Shown: positions 33,979 through 44,014, counted from the stretch's first letter. The stretch is DNA of 64,000 nucleotides from Paracoccaceae bacterium (GCA_026710155.1 JAPORQ010000073.1:1-64000), one strand, 5' to 3'. Translations and numbers: made by a program. Notes: a model not told the origin generated them from the letters alone.

Positions 33979-35193
33979 ATGCATCTCAAAAGAGAATATA
34001 AAAACATTTTGGTCATAGTCATCGCACAGGCAATAGTCGGTGCTCAATTACCTATTGCTGTTACCATCATGGGTTTGGCAGGACAAAATCTGGCATCCAA
34101 TCTATGCTGGGCAACCTTGCCGATTTCGCTCATGGTTTTCGGTTCGATGACCACAGCCCCATGGCTCGGGATCGTGATGCAGAAATTTGGCCGCAGAATT
34201 GGTTTCTGGTGTGGTTGCATAGGCGGGTTGATCGGTGGGGGTATTGGCTATTATGCACTCTATGTTTCTTCGTTCGAACTCTTTTTGGTAGGCGCGTATT
34301 TTACCGGAATTTACATGTCCACAAACGGTTTTCTCAGATTTGCTGCAGCCGATACGGCCAGTCCGGCATTTCGACCCAAGGCTGTTTCCTATGCCTTGGC
34401 AGGTGGTCTTTTTGCTGCCATAATCGGTCCACAACTGGTCAAGGCAACCTATGAGGTAGGGGCCCAACAATATATGGGCACCTATGTTGCCGTAATGATC
34501 GTGAACCTTCTGGGCTTTATCATTTTTACCTTCCTTGACATTCCCAAAATCGAAAAGGATACCCAGCAGGCTGTAGTGGAAAAATCCTATTTTGACTTTC
34601 TGAAAAACCCGACCATACTGGTTGCCATAATCTGTGGCAGTGTCTCCTATGCCTTGATGAACCTGGTCATGACTTCAACCCCTCTGGCTGTAGTTGGTAC
34701 AGGACATTCACATCATAGTGCAGCCAACATCGTTTCCGCACACGTTCTTGCCATGTTCATACCATCCTTCTTTACAGGACACTTGATTGCCCGGTTTGGT
34801 GCAGAAAGAATCGTATCCTGTGGCTTGGCAATACTTACATTCTCAGGTGTTGTTGGTCTTATGGGGATAGATTTGGGACACTTCTATGTGGCCTTGATCC
34901 TTCTCGGCTTGGGATGGAATTTTGGTTTTATCGGTGCAACAAACATGCTCCTTAAAGCCCACAAACCTCATGAAACCGGTAAGGTCCAGGGTCTTAATGA
35001 TTTCCTCGTTTTTGGATCGGTTACCATCGCTTCCCTGACCTCAGGCACACTCATGAATTGCACCGGTGGTTCCGCTCAACAAGGCTGGTCGGCTGTTAAT
35101 TGGGCCATGGTTCCCTTTCTGATCCTTGCCGCAGGTTCCCTGATCTGGCTGCAAAGCCACAGGAAAAAATCCAGGATAGTTGAAAGGGCCTAG
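33979..35193 (+). CDS. Major facilitator superfamily transporter
   Basis: A 12-helix inner-membrane carrier; the substrate is unknown. The chain shows the MFS loop between helices 2 and 3 in the form APWLGIVMQKFGRRIGFWCG (the GxxxDRxGRR-like motif) and a matching half-repeat FFTGHLIARFGAERIVSCG after helix 8. I start at 33979 (MHLKREYKNILVIV), which has GGAAAG at good spacing; the longer frame from 33937 adds 14 residues without an obvious ribosome site. The 3' end overlaps the convergent cimA gene by 4 bp. The general pattern resembles YfcJ/TsgA-type drug or metabolite exporters, but no specific group is recognised. Confidence 0.85.
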   Translation: MHLKREYKNILVIVIAQAIVGAQLPIAVTIMGLAGQNLASNLCWATLPISLMVFGSMTTAPWLGIVMQKFGRRIGFWCGCIGGLIGGGIGYYALYVSSFELFLVGAYFTGIYMSTNGFLRFAAADTASPAFRPKAVSYALAGGLFAAIIGPQLVKATYEVGAQQYMGTYVAVMIVNLLGFIIFTFLDIPKIEKDTQQAVVEKSYFDFLKNPTILVAIICGSVSYALMNLVMTSTPLAVVGTGHSHHSAANIVSAHVLAMFIPSFFTGHLIARFGAERIVSCGLAILTFSGVVGLMGIDLGHFYVALILLGLGWNFGFIGATNMLLKAHKPHETGKVQGLNDFLVFGSVTIASLTSGTLMNCTGGSAQQGWSAVNWAMVPFLILAAGSLIWLQSHRKKSRIVERA

Positions 35194-36908
35194 GAAACCG
35201 GAGTCAAAAAGGTATCCTTTTCTGGTTTGGTGTTGGATTCAATCAGTTCATCAATCAAACCGAAATTATCAGCCAATAATTGTTCAGCTGTAGGTGCCTG
35301 GTCATAATCAAGTTTCCAGATAATGGCTTCAACCAATGCTTCAAAGGAAGCTTCAATTATATTGGGTGAAACTCCTGCGGTAGCCCAAGTCAAGCCATCA
35401 GAATTGGTACATTCAATGACGACCCTGGTAACAGCCGACGTGCCAGCCCCACGAATTCTTACCTTGAAATCCACAAGTTTCATATCTGAGATGTATTTCT
35501 GATATGGACCGAGGTCCCTTTGCAATGCCTTGGACAGGGCATGTACAGGTCCGCTATCCAAATTGTCGGTCAATCCCTCGGATACGGAAATCTTCCTTTC
35601 ATTGCCGATTTTGATAACGACAACCGCTTCGGATTCACTTTTGGATATATTATCGTTGAAGTGATGCGATTCCACATTGACCCTGAATCTTTGAACCCTG
35701 AAATAATTCGAAAGCGTTCCCAGCATCCTTTTTACCAGCAACTGACAAGATTCCGGTGCTACATCATAGGTATATCCCTTGTCTTCTCGTAGTTTGATCT
35801 CATCGACAATTCTTATGAGAGTATCATCATCAACTGTTTTCAAATCCACTCCCAATTCTTTCAGCCATGCTCTCAAATGTGATCTACCGGCTTGATTTGA
35901 CAGTGGAATAACCCTCTTGTTGCCAACATCTTCCGGGTCCACATGTTCATAGGTTGAAGGTTCCCTCAAAACTCCCGAACCATGCAGGCCAGCCTTATGT
36001 GCAAAGGCAGATGTACCTACATAGGCTGCGTTTTTACTGGGAATTCTATCCAGAATATCATCAAGGAGTCTCGAAAGTTGTGTCAGTTTCTGGAGCTTCT
36101 CCAAGGTAACACCTGTATCATAAAGGGATCTATAGGGCTCCTTGAGCCTGAGATTGCCTATGATGGTTATCAAATTGGCATTACCACATCGTTCACCGAT
36201 ACCATTGATGGTTCCCTGAATATGCCTGGCACCGGCATCTATTGCCGCAAGGGAACCCGCAACGGCATTTTCGGTATCGTTGTGCGTGTGAATTCCCAAC
36301 CTGTCACCAGGAATGCCATATTCGATTACGGCCTTGGTTGCCGTACCAATATCCTTGGGAAGAGTACCACCGTTGGTATCACACAATACAATCCATCTTG
36401 CTCCGGCCAAATAGGCTTCCTTGGCACAATCCAAGGCATATTTTTCATCGGAAAAATAACCATCGAAGAAATGCTCGGCATCAAAAATGACTTCCTTGCC
36501 CTTGGCAACCAGGTGCTTTATTGATTGTCTGATGTTTTCGAAGTTTTGTTCAAGGGTTATGCCAAGGGCCTTCTGTACATGAAACACATGGGTCTTGCCT
36601 ACAACGCAAACTGTTTTCGTGGATGAGTTGGCCAAACTGGCCAGATTGACATCATTGTCTGCTGAATGATCTGCACGCTTGGTCATTCCGAAGGCAGTGA
36701 TTTGGGCATCTTTGGTTTCTGGCAGGCTCTCGAAATACTGCCGATCGGTTTCATTTGCACCAGTAAAACCTCCCTCGATGTAATCAATACCAATATCATC
36801 AAGTTCCCTGGTAAGTCTTATTTTGTCCTCAAGCCCGAACAAAACACCGAGGGTTTGTGCTCCATCTCGGAGGGTCGTGTCATACAAATATATTCTTTCC
36901 TTGCTCAT
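35190..36908 (-). CDS. cimA: Citramalate synthase
   Basis: This enzyme condenses pyruvate and acetyl-CoA to (R)-citramalate, a threonine-independent route to 2-oxobutyrate and isoleucine. The 572 residues begin IYLYDTTLRDGAQTLGVLFG, the DRE-TIM metallolyase opening, and contain the metal motif GIHTHNDTENAVAGSLAAI and GTINGIGERCGNANL. A LeuA-type regulatory domain follows from about residue 400 (FRVQRFRVNVESH, ATRVVIECTNSDG-like). GVLFGLEDK and the THVFHVQKAL segment fit the CimA branch rather than 2-isopropylmalate synthase. The ATG overlaps the cysS stop by 4 bp (ATGA). Confidence 0.9.
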   Translation of the reverse strand: MSKERIYLYDTTLRDGAQTLGVLFGLEDKIRLTRELDDIGIDYIEGGFTGANETDRQYFESLPETKDAQITAFGMTKRADHSADNDVNLASLANSSTKTVCVVGKTHVFHVQKALGITLEQNFENIRQSIKHLVAKGKEVIFDAEHFFDGYFSDEKYALDCAKEAYLAGARWIVLCDTNGGTLPKDIGTATKAVIEYGIPGDRLGIHTHNDTENAVAGSLAAIDAGARHIQGTINGIGERCGNANLITIIGNLRLKEPYRSLYDTGVTLEKLQKLTQLSRLLDDILDRIPSKNAAYVGTSAFAHKAGLHGSGVLREPSTYEHVDPEDVGNKRVIPLSNQAGRSHLRAWLKELGVDLKTVDDDTLIRIVDEIKLREDKGYTYDVAPESCQLLVKRMLGTLSNYFRVQRFRVNVESHHFNDNISKSESEAVVVIKIGNERKISVSEGLTDNLDSGPVHALSKALQRDLGPYQKYISDMKLVDFKVRIRGAGTSAVTRVVIECTNSDGLTWATAGVSPNIIEASFEALVEAIIWKLDYDQAPTAEQLLADNFGLIDELIESNTKPEKDTFLTPVS

Positions 36909-38374
36909 GATTTTGCCTTCTCATCGAAGAGGAACTGAATTCTATCCTCATATCTGCCTTTCAATGCTTTCAGCATTTCTGGATTGAAATCACTATTCAA
37001 TTGCCATTTCGGTAGTTCACCTCCCGACTGGTCTTGCAAAAGCACTCCAGCTTCACTCAGGGAATTCCTGATTTCATCGGCTTTGGCGAAATCCCGAATT
37101 TTTCTGCACTCTTCCCTGTACTCAAGAACATGAATGAGACAATTGGCAATTTCCGTGGATTGAATATCTTTGCCCAGTGAATTTTCCACCTCTTGGCAAA
37201 GGCTTTCCAAACCCAATAGGCAGAGCGATCCATAAAGGGAATCCAATTCCTCTTTTCTGGCCAGGTCATGGAGTTTTGCCAATCCCCTGGGTATATTGAA
37301 ATCGTCACAAACAGCTTCCTTGAATTCTGGATCGATTGTGGGGGTCAAATTCCCTGCACTCGAAAATAACCGGCGCCATCGGGCAACAATTTCTGTTGCT
37401 TCATGAACCTTGCTGTCGGTCCAGTCAATTTCCGAACGATAATGGGTTCCCAGCATTACCAACCGGATGACTTCTCCCGTAATGCCCCTATCCATCAGAT
37501 CCTTGATGGTGAAGAAATTCCCCAGGCTTTTTGCCATTTTCTGACCATTTACCCTGATCATGCCATTGTGCATCCAGTATCTGGCGAATTCCTCTTCAGG
37601 GTATATGGCATTACTTTGTGCCAACTCATTTTCATGATGCGGGAAACAAAGATCGGAACCACCACCATGGAGATCAAAAGTGGGGCCAAGCAATTCCGAA
37701 CTCATGGCTGAACATTCTATGTGCCATCCGGGTCTTCCTCTTCCCCACGGGCTGTCCCAGCCAGGCAGGTCATCACTCGATGGTTTCCAAAGAACAAAAT
37801 CCAACTCGTTTTTCTTGTAGGGTGCAACTTCAACTCGTGCGCCAGCCTTCATGGTTTCCAGATTTCTCCTGGCCAGATTTCCATATTTTGGTGCTGATGA
37901 AACATCAAACAGGACATGTCCCTCGACCTCATACCCATTTCCATTGGATAAAATATTCCCGATCATGGAAATCATTTGTGGAATATAGTCCGTTGCCCTG
38001 GGTTCATGGGTTGGATCCAAGTTTCCAAGAGAGTGCATATCCTCATGATACCAGCCAATGGTTTCATCGGTGATTGACTTTATGATGGCAATGAGATCCC
38101 TGGCATCACCATTTTCCCTTACGCTCTTGGCACGATTGTTTATTTTGTCATCAATATCCGTGATGTTTCTGACATAAGTCACGTTTTCCTTGCCATAAAG
38201 GTATTGAAATAACCTGTAGACAATATCAAAGGTTACAGCAGGTCTGGCATTACCAATATGTGCCCGATCATATACGGTGGGACCGCAAACGTACAACCTA
38301 ACGTTTTCAGGCTTCAGTGGTACAAATTTTTCTTTCCTACGAGTTTTCGTATTCCAGATGTGTAATGCTGTCAT
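36905..38374 (-). CDS. cysS: Cysteinyl-tRNA synthetase
   Basis: This class I synthetase charges tRNA-Cys. The 489 residues show the first zinc/ATP segment VRLYVCGPTVYDRAHIGNARP (the HIGH-like motif is HIGN), zinc ligands in PGWHIECSAMS and DLCFPHHENELAQ, and the KMSKS motif as KMAKSLGNF (about residue 280). A DALR-type helical domain follows. Length and motifs are normal. It starts at ATG and couples to cimA by a 4-bp overlap; the pairing of cysS with cimA is common in alphaproteobacteria. Confidence 0.97.
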   Translation of the reverse strand: MTALHIWNTKTRRKEKFVPLKPENVRLYVCGPTVYDRAHIGNARPAVTFDIVYRLFQYLYGKENVTYVRNITDIDDKINNRAKSVRENGDARDLIAIIKSITDETIGWYHEDMHSLGNLDPTHEPRATDYIPQMISMIGNILSNGNGYEVEGHVLFDVSSAPKYGNLARRNLETMKAGARVEVAPYKKNELDFVLWKPSSDDLPGWDSPWGRGRPGWHIECSAMSSELLGPTFDLHGGGSDLCFPHHENELAQSNAIYPEEEFARYWMHNGMIRVNGQKMAKSLGNFFTIKDLMDRGITGEVIRLVMLGTHYRSEIDWTDSKVHEATEIVARWRRLFSSAGNLTPTIDPEFKEAVCDDFNIPRGLAKLHDLARKEELDSLYGSLCLLGLESLCQEVENSLGKDIQSTEIANCLIHVLEYREECRKIRDFAKADEIRNSLSEAGVLLQDQSGGELPKWQLNSDFNPEMLKALKGRYEDRIQFLFDEKAKS

Positions 38375-38654
38375 GTCAAACCAAAAAGGGGTTGGTCCCT
38401 ACGGCCCGAAAGAAAAATTTGCTTGAATTGACAACGGGCCGACAGAGATGTCAACCAATAATGCAAATGTATATTGTAAATACCTTCGTTGTCATGGAAC
38501 AACAAATTAGCAAACTGTATCGAGAAATCAAGTGCAGTAACAAAATATTACTCGGTTGGCAATCCTTGATCCAAATCACGGGATTACTTGATCAACTCAA
38601 ATCATTTCCAAATCGCAAGTATTGAATTTCAAGCTGGGAAACTTGATTGCATCG

Positions 38655-39173
38655 CTAATTCTGTGCTTTTTGTTTTTCAGAATTTCCAGTTCGAAATTCA
38701 AACCAATCAGGAATCTTTCGCTTTGTCCACTTCATATTGAAAAGAACAGACTTGGATTTGTAATACTCCCGATAGCTTGCAACTGGACAGTTTGTTTTGT
38801 ACTCATCTGGAAGGGCTAGGGCAAAGGGTGTCATATCCGCTTTCAAAATATTATCGGGCATGATGGATAGGTGTTCCCTTAATTTTTGATCGGAGAGGTG
38901 AATTTTGCCGTATCTGTACCGATATTCGTCACACAAACCCACAAAATGCTGATAATGCCATTGGTAATTGCCACTTGACTCCATCGTCCAGATTGTGCAT
39001 GGATGCTTTTGATGGGTAATTTTGTAGAAATTTTCCTGGACAGTACTACTCTCTAGCAAACGATGGGTTGCGCAAAGCATTTGGGCAGATTCAAGGACCA
39101 TTTTCACAACATGTTTGTCACACTGGTATTGTGCTGCAACCTGGGGATCCAAATCCAGGCAAAATATATTCAT
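38655..39173 (-). CDS. Conserved hypothetical protein of the phage/marine-bacterial type
   Basis: I recognise the general family but no assigned function. Conserved features are MNIFCLDLDPQVAAQYQCDKHVVKMVLESAQMLCATHR at the N-terminus (given here as position 1-38), HQKHPCTIWTMESSGNYQWH, EYRYRYGKIH, TPFALALPDEYK and MKWTKRKIPDWF near the C-terminus. Similar proteins are, to my recollection, frequent in T4-like marine phages. The invariant-looking Asp, His and Cys residues could make an enzyme site, which is inference. The ATG at 39173 starts the conserved block; an ATG 11 codons earlier is possible. It follows the uvrA stop region by 42 bp on the same strand. Confidence 0.75.
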   Translation of the reverse strand: MNIFCLDLDPQVAAQYQCDKHVVKMVLESAQMLCATHRLLESSTVQENFYKITHQKHPCTIWTMESSGNYQWHYQHFVGLCDEYRYRYGKIHLSDQKLREHLSIMPDNILKADMTPFALALPDEYKTNCPVASYREYYKSKSVLFNMKWTKRKIPDWFEFRTGNSEKQKAQN

Positions 39174-39215
39174 TGCTACAAAATTTAATTTCTCTCTATG
39201 ACGCAAGTGTCATTG

Positions 39216-42101
39216 CTATTTGGCGACGGCCCCGGCAAATGATTTTTGTACTTTCCTGGTACTTTTCCGTGGCCTGGATTTACTGGCTTTGTTGTTCTTG
39301 AAAATCTCGGCAAGAAATCGACCGGTGTAACTTTCAGGATTTTGTGCTACTTTTTCAGGGGGGGCTGAAGCAATGACAGTACCACCTTTTTCACCGCCCT
39401 CTGGACCCATGTCAATTATCCAGTCGGCAGTTTTGATGACATCGAGATTATGCTCGATTATGACTACGGTATTTCCCTTGTCCACCAGTTCATGTAGAAC
39501 AACAAGAAGATTGTTGATATCTTCAAAATGAAGACCTGTTGTCGGTTCGTCAAGGAGGTATATTGTTTCACCCTTGGTGACCTTCGACAATTCCGTTGCC
39601 AGTTTGACCCTTTGGGCTTCTCCACCCGACAAAAGTGGCGCCTGTTGTCCAAGCTTGATATAGCCAAGTCCTACCCTGTTCAGGGTTTTGATTTTTCTGC
39701 TGACTGCAGGTATGTTCTTGAAAAATTCGTTGGCTTCCTCGACGGTCATGTCAAGAACATCGGCAATGGTTTTATCCCGGTATTTGATTTCCAGGGTTTC
39801 ACGGTTGTAGCGCAAGCCCTTGCAACTGTCACAAGTTACATAAACATCAGGAAGAAAATGCATGGAAATTCTCTTGACACCATCTCCCGTACAGGCTTCA
39901 CATCGTCCGCCGGGCACATTGAAGGAAAATCTTCCAACCTTGTACCCCCTGGCCTGGGACATGGGAAGGTTGGCAAACAAACCTCTTATTGGATCAAATG
40001 CCTTGGTATATGTTGCAGGGTTGGAGCGAGGAGTTTTCCCAATCGGTCTCTGATCAATATGGATCATGTCCTTGAATTCTTCGAAACCCCTAATGCTGTC
40101 ATGGTCTCCTGACAATTCCTTCCATCCCTTGTAAAGGGTTTCAAAAACCAATGAGGATTTGCCACTACCCGAAACGCCAGTTACACAAATCATTTTACCT
40201 ATGGGAAATGAAACATCCACATTTTTCAGATTATGACATTTTGCTCCAGATATATGAATGTAATCATTATCCGAATTCACCTTTCTTCGTTTGTCTGGTA
40301 TGGGTATGGCCTTTTCCCCGCTCAGGTATTTGCCGGTTAGTGATTTTGGTTCGTCTATAACCTCTTGTACAGAGCCTTGAGCTACGATTTCACCTCCATG
40401 AATACCGGCTCTTGGACCTATATCCACCAGATGGTCTGCTTCCCTGATTGCTTCCTCGTCATGTTCGACAACGATGACGGTATTTCCCTTGTCCCGAAGA
40501 TTGACCAATGTGGACAGAAGGCGTTGGTTGTCACGTTGATGAAGTCCTATGGAAGGTTCATCCAGGACATAAAGGACACCAGTCAAACCGGAGCCGATTT
40601 GACTGGCCAACCTTATTCTTTGGCTTTCTCCACCGGAGAGGGTTCCTGCCTTGCGGGAAAGTGTCAGATATTCAAGTCCTACATCAACCAGAAAATTCAA
40701 CCTATCCCGGATTTCCTTGAAGATTGAAGCACCGATCGTGTTTTGTTGTTTGGACAGTTCGGTTGGGATTTCAGATATCCATTCTAAAACCTCGGCAATC
40801 GATTTTTCAACCAATTCACCCAAATGAAGTCCACCAATCTTGACCGCCAAAGCCTCATTATTTAGCCTGTATCCCTTGCAGGCATGGCAGGTTTCATTTT
40901 TTTGCATTGCTTCCAATTGGTGTCTTCGCCTGAAAGATGTTGTTGAATGATGGATTCTTTCCAGAAAGGGAACGATGCCTTCAAAATTCAAATTTTCCTT
41001 GATCAGTCGACCACTTTCCTCAAGTTCGTAATTTACCTTTCCTCCATAGAAAAACACGTCCCTGAATTTTTGGGGAGTGTCTTGCCAAGTGGTATTATGG
41101 GGAAGATTGAAGCTTTTGAGCAAAATAAGAATCTTGCTCCAGAAATCCGCTGATTTAGGTACAAACCATTCATCCACAATATCCAAAACTTCCTTATGTG
41201 TGTCTCGGATGATTTCAGACTCTGCGAATACTCTTTTCATTCCCAAACCATCACAATTTGGACAGGCACCCGAAGGAGCGTTGAACGAAAACAGTCTTGG
41301 CTCGATTTCTCGGATTGTAAACCCGGACACGGGACAAGCAAACTTTTCGGAAAACAGTATCGGTTCAAGACTGTTATTACCCACAAATTCAATTTCAGCA
41401 GTACCATTGCCTTGATCAAGCGCTGTTCGCAGGGATTGCGCAATTCTTTCCTCATTGCCTGGCCCGGCGACCATCCTGTCAATTACCAGTGAAATGTCAT
41501 GCCGATGGTTTTTTTGCAGATCGGGAATGGTATCCAGGTTCTGTATTTCGCCGTCAATCTTGACACGCAGAAACCCCTTTTTCTTGAATTCTCTCAACTC
41601 GTTGCGGAAAGTTCCCTTCCTGTCCCTTATGATGGGAGCTAGTAATAGGTACCTCGTTCCCTCTTCAAATGAAGCAATACGATCCACCATGTCCGAGACC
41701 TGCTGTGAGGTTATTGGCAATCCTGTTGTGGGTGAATATGGCACCCCTACCCTGGCATAAAGAAGCCGTAGGTAATCATAAACCTCGGTAATCGTTCCAA
41801 CAGTGGATCTGGGATTTCTGGAAGTTGTTTTCTGTTCGATGGAAATGGCTGGTGACAGACCTGAAATATTATCCACATCAGGCTTCTCCATGACATTGAG
41901 AAATTGACGTGCATAGGCTGAAAGACTTTCGACATATCGTCTTTGACCTTCGGCATAAATCGTATCGAGAGCAAGAGAAGACTTGCCTGAACCACTGAGA
42001 CCGGTAAAGACAATCAACTTGTCCCTTGGTATGGTTAAATCAACTGATTTCAGATTATGCTCCCTGGCACCAAGAACAGTGATTTCTTTCAGCTCACTCA
42101 T
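39216..42101 (-). CDS. uvrA: Excinuclease ABC subunit A
   Basis: This is the damage-recognising ATPase of nucleotide excision repair. The 961 residues contain two ABC modules: Walker A GLSGSGKSSLA (about residues 33-43) and GVSGSGKSSLV (about 645-655), signatures LSGGESQRIRLASQIG and LSGGEAQRVKLATELS, and Walker B YVLDEPSIGLH and YLLDEPTTGLH. Zinc sites are CPNCDGLG and CEACTGDG with CDSCKGLRY. The upstream partner pair of the first finger reads CPVSG, with one Cys where many bacteria have CPxCG. The C-terminal tail is lysine/arginine-rich (KSRPRKSTRKVQK). It starts at ATG and diverges from the fic and ssb side. Confidence 0.98.
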   Translation of the reverse strand: MSELKEITVLGAREHNLKSVDLTIPRDKLIVFTGLSGSGKSSLALDTIYAEGQRRYVESLSAYARQFLNVMEKPDVDNISGLSPAISIEQKTTSRNPRSTVGTITEVYDYLRLLYARVGVPYSPTTGLPITSQQVSDMVDRIASFEEGTRYLLLAPIIRDRKGTFRNELREFKKKGFLRVKIDGEIQNLDTIPDLQKNHRHDISLVIDRMVAGPGNEERIAQSLRTALDQGNGTAEIEFVGNNSLEPILFSEKFACPVSGFTIREIEPRLFSFNAPSGACPNCDGLGMKRVFAESEIIRDTHKEVLDIVDEWFVPKSADFWSKILILLKSFNLPHNTTWQDTPQKFRDVFFYGGKVNYELEESGRLIKENLNFEGIVPFLERIHHSTTSFRRRHQLEAMQKNETCHACKGYRLNNEALAVKIGGLHLGELVEKSIAEVLEWISEIPTELSKQQNTIGASIFKEIRDRLNFLVDVGLEYLTLSRKAGTLSGGESQRIRLASQIGSGLTGVLYVLDEPSIGLHQRDNQRLLSTLVNLRDKGNTVIVVEHDEEAIREADHLVDIGPRAGIHGGEIVAQGSVQEVIDEPKSLTGKYLSGEKAIPIPDKRRKVNSDNDYIHISGAKCHNLKNVDVSFPIGKMICVTGVSGSGKSSLVFETLYKGWKELSGDHDSIRGFEEFKDMIHIDQRPIGKTPRSNPATYTKAFDPIRGLFANLPMSQARGYKVGRFSFNVPGGRCEACTGDGVKRISMHFLPDVYVTCDSCKGLRYNRETLEIKYRDKTIADVLDMTVEEANEFFKNIPAVSRKIKTLNRVGLGYIKLGQQAPLLSGGEAQRVKLATELSKVTKGETIYLLDEPTTGLHFEDINNLLVVLHELVDKGNTVVIIEHNLDVIKTADWIIDMGPEGGEKGGTVIASAPPEKVAQNPESYTGRFLAEIFKNNKASKSRPRKSTRKVQKSFAGAVAK

Positions 42102-42417
42102 AATCGATAATTTTCTAATTCAAAATTTATTATTCCGGTGATTTCAATTCTTGGGGTGTTTTTCAGATAATGATACTTTGAAATTATGCAATTCAAGTCA
42201 TAAACCAAACAAATGCTTGCAATTACCAAAAATTAATTGATTGGTGTTAAACATAACTTTGTGATGATCTAAACTCTCTCGATACCAATCTGTAAATTTA
42301 ATAAAACCGTGTATTATCACCTTGAGGGATCCTTCTATCTGGTAGAAATCCACGATGAGATCGATTTGGGTGATGGGATTAAGTCAACTTGCTTTGCTTG
42401 TATTTTACAAAGATTAA
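42102..42417. other. uvrA-fic intergenic region
   Basis: This 316-bp gap holds the left 14-bp repeat (42237-42250) and a 40-codon frame (42309-42431). It must also contain the promoters for uvrA and fic. I looked for the alphaproteobacterial SOS box (GTTC or GAAC spaced by seven bases) near uvrA and found none. Confidence 0.5.
42237..42250 (+). repeat. Left 14-bp direct repeat flanking the fic island
   Basis: TTGATTGGTGTTAA here is repeated exactly at 44015-44028. Both copies are followed by an AAC-containing stretch (ACATAAC and TCGCAAC). The copies bracket the fic gene and the small membrane protein gene and lie in the uvrA-ssb gap. Confidence 0.6.
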
Positions 42418-42431
42418 ATGAATTCGGATAG
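42309..42431 (+). CDS. Possible 40-residue ORF overlapping the fic start
   Basis: From a GTG, this frame encodes a protein-like acidic peptide ([20 protein letters not shown] and so on, ending LQRLNEFG) and stops 14 bp inside fic. The amino acid composition looks real, and the overlap is typical of coupled toxin-antitoxin genes. However, it lacks the (S/T)xxxE(G/N) inhibition motif of Fic antitoxins, and no ribosome site is obvious. It might instead be the decayed end of another gene or a leader peptide. Confidence 0.3.
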   Translation: MYYHLEGSFYLVEIHDEIDLGDGIKSTCFACILQRLNEFG

Positions 42432-43047
42432 CCTTATGGGTAAGATATTGGACAATAAATTAAATATTACAAATCAGGTGGAACTGGCGAAGGCTGAAGA
42501 AAGAATCAGCAAGAAAAAGGCCAAGCAACTTTTTGACTCCGGGGATATTTACAAGTCTGAAGTAGGTACCTTTAAAGGACTTGCTTTTATTCATGCCTAT
42601 TTGTTTGAAGATATTTATAACTTTGCTGGCAAAATTCGTGAAGTGAACCTAGCCAAAGGCTATTTCCGCTTTGTACCACTTTTGTATTTACAAGCAGCAT
42701 TGGAACATATTGATGCCATGCCTCAAAATAGCTTTGATGAGATAATTGAAAAATATGTGGAAATGAACATTGCCCACCCCTTCCGTGAGGGAAATGGTCG
42801 TGCATCCCGTATATGGTTAGACCTAATTTTGAAAAAAGAACTGAAACAAGTAGTGGGTTGGAACAATGTTGATAAAGATGATTATCTTTCTGCCATGCAA
42901 CGAAGTGTAGTAAAGGATTTGGAAATAAAAACTCTGCTGAAAAAAGCACTGACGGATCAAATTGATAACCGAGTGCTGTTTATGACAGGCATAGATGTCA
43001 GTTATTACTACGAGGGTTATAGCGAATTCAAAACTGAGGAGCTTTAA
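42418..43047 (+). CDS. fic: Fic-domain protein adenylyltransferase, class III (NmFic-like)
   Basis: Fic enzymes transfer AMP from ATP to hydroxyls of target proteins; related bacterial ones modify DNA gyrase and topoisomerase IV or themselves. The catalytic motif [12 protein letters not shown] begins at His120, and the beta-hairpin flap and [10 protein letters not shown] context are intact. The inhibitory helix is C-terminal: Ser195 and Glu199 in SYYYEGY, which places it in class III with the Neisseria meningitidis protein. It closely resembles that protein over most of its 209 residues as I recall it (for example [16 protein letters not shown] and the tyrosine cluster that is self-modified). 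It lies in a probable island between uvrA and ssb, close to gyrA. Confidence 0.93.
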   Translation: MNSDSLMGKILDNKLNITNQVELAKAEERISKKKAKQLFDSGDIYKSEVGTFKGLAFIHAYLFEDIYNFAGKIREVNLAKGYFRFVPLLYLQAALEHIDAMPQNSFDEIIEKYVEMNIAHPFREGNGRASRIWLDLILKKELKQVVGWNNVDKDDYLSAMQRSVVKDLEIKTLLKKALTDQIDNRVLFMTGIDVSYYYEGYSEFKTEEL

Positions 43048-43486
43048 CGAATGGGACTGATTGGCAGGTAATACCCAACTAGTCCGGTTTTGTAGTACAA
43101 AGACTGGCAAGTAGTTGACTTGCAAAAACCAAGTAAAAGAAAATTGTTTGTTATGTCAAGCGACAACTTCGTTATTCCTTCCTATCATCTTCAGTTTGTT
43201 CAAATTTTTCAGGATTTTCAATAATCCCTCGCACCGCCATTTTCACTACACCATCAACGACATTTTCTTCAGTTGTGTTGATTGGAATTTTTTCTTTGTT
43301 TTCGAGGCTTATATACACAAGTTGCCAAACTGGAAGATAACGAATTCACATCCCACATTAGAGTCTGAACGGAAGCACCACCTCCTCTCAAACCCCACAT
43401 CAACATCCATTGATTGAAGCCGAAGATGTACATTCACCCCAGTCAACTTATGCGTATAAGCCCCTTACAAAAGGGTTGGTATATGG
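43048..43486. other. Gap between fic and the membrane protein gene
   Basis: About 440 bp with no convincing gene on either strand. The plus-strand frame from 43115 is rich in Phe and Ser without family features. No repeat or hairpin stands out. Confidence 0.45.
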
Positions 43487-43849
43487 CTAGGATTGCTTCC
43501 CTTTTCTTGTTTCCACTAGCTTGCAAACAAGCCAATAAGCCCATGCGGGTACGCTTGCTACAAGACTGTACAAAATTATTCCTATTGGACCAAACAAACC
43601 TCCAATAATTGACATGAAACTCGTAATCGGAGCCAAAATTACAAACAAAACCTTTGCAGTTCTTTTTCGACCCGAACTATGAATTCGTAATACCGCAAAA
43701 TACAGAAACCAGCCAGCTATAAATGTCGGCCAAAGCTGGAGATAGCTCTCAGTATCCAAAGGAAAATCAAAACCTCGAACTAGATTGAATGCAATTATCA
43801 AGAGCGGATTCCAAAAACCCGCTACACAAATTGTCTTAAAAATACGCAC
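43487..43849 (-). CDS. Small integral membrane protein, unknown
   Basis: A 120-residue protein with about four hydrophobic segments (residues about 5-25, 40-55, 66-84 and 88-110) and basic loops (SSGRKRTAK, ETRKGKQ). The family is not recognised. It is on the opposite strand to fic, inside the 14-bp direct repeats, and could be cargo of the same island. No signal peptide cleavage site is evident. A role in immunity or export cannot be argued from sequence. Confidence 0.55.
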   Translation of the reverse strand: MRIFKTICVAGFWNPLLIIAFNLVRGFDFPLDTESYLQLWPTFIAGWFLYFAVLRIHSSGRKRTAKVLFVILAPITSFMSIIGGLFGPIGIILYSLVASVPAWAYWLVCKLVETRKGKQS

Positions 43850-44014
43850 TGGATACCTCCCAATATTGGGATAGGAAAATCAAACTCTTCAAACAATATT
43901 TATTTTAACTTTCCATACCCAAATTTGACATTCCATTGTTTGTTTTTCTCTTCTTATGGTTTTAACTAAGTATTTTCCAGTATGTTAAATATCAAAATTT
44001 GCAATTTAATTGTT

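Noticed and set aside
42102..42300. SOS box upstream of uvrA
   Set aside because: I searched for GTTC-N7-GTTC and GAAC-N7-GAAC arrangements by eye and found none.
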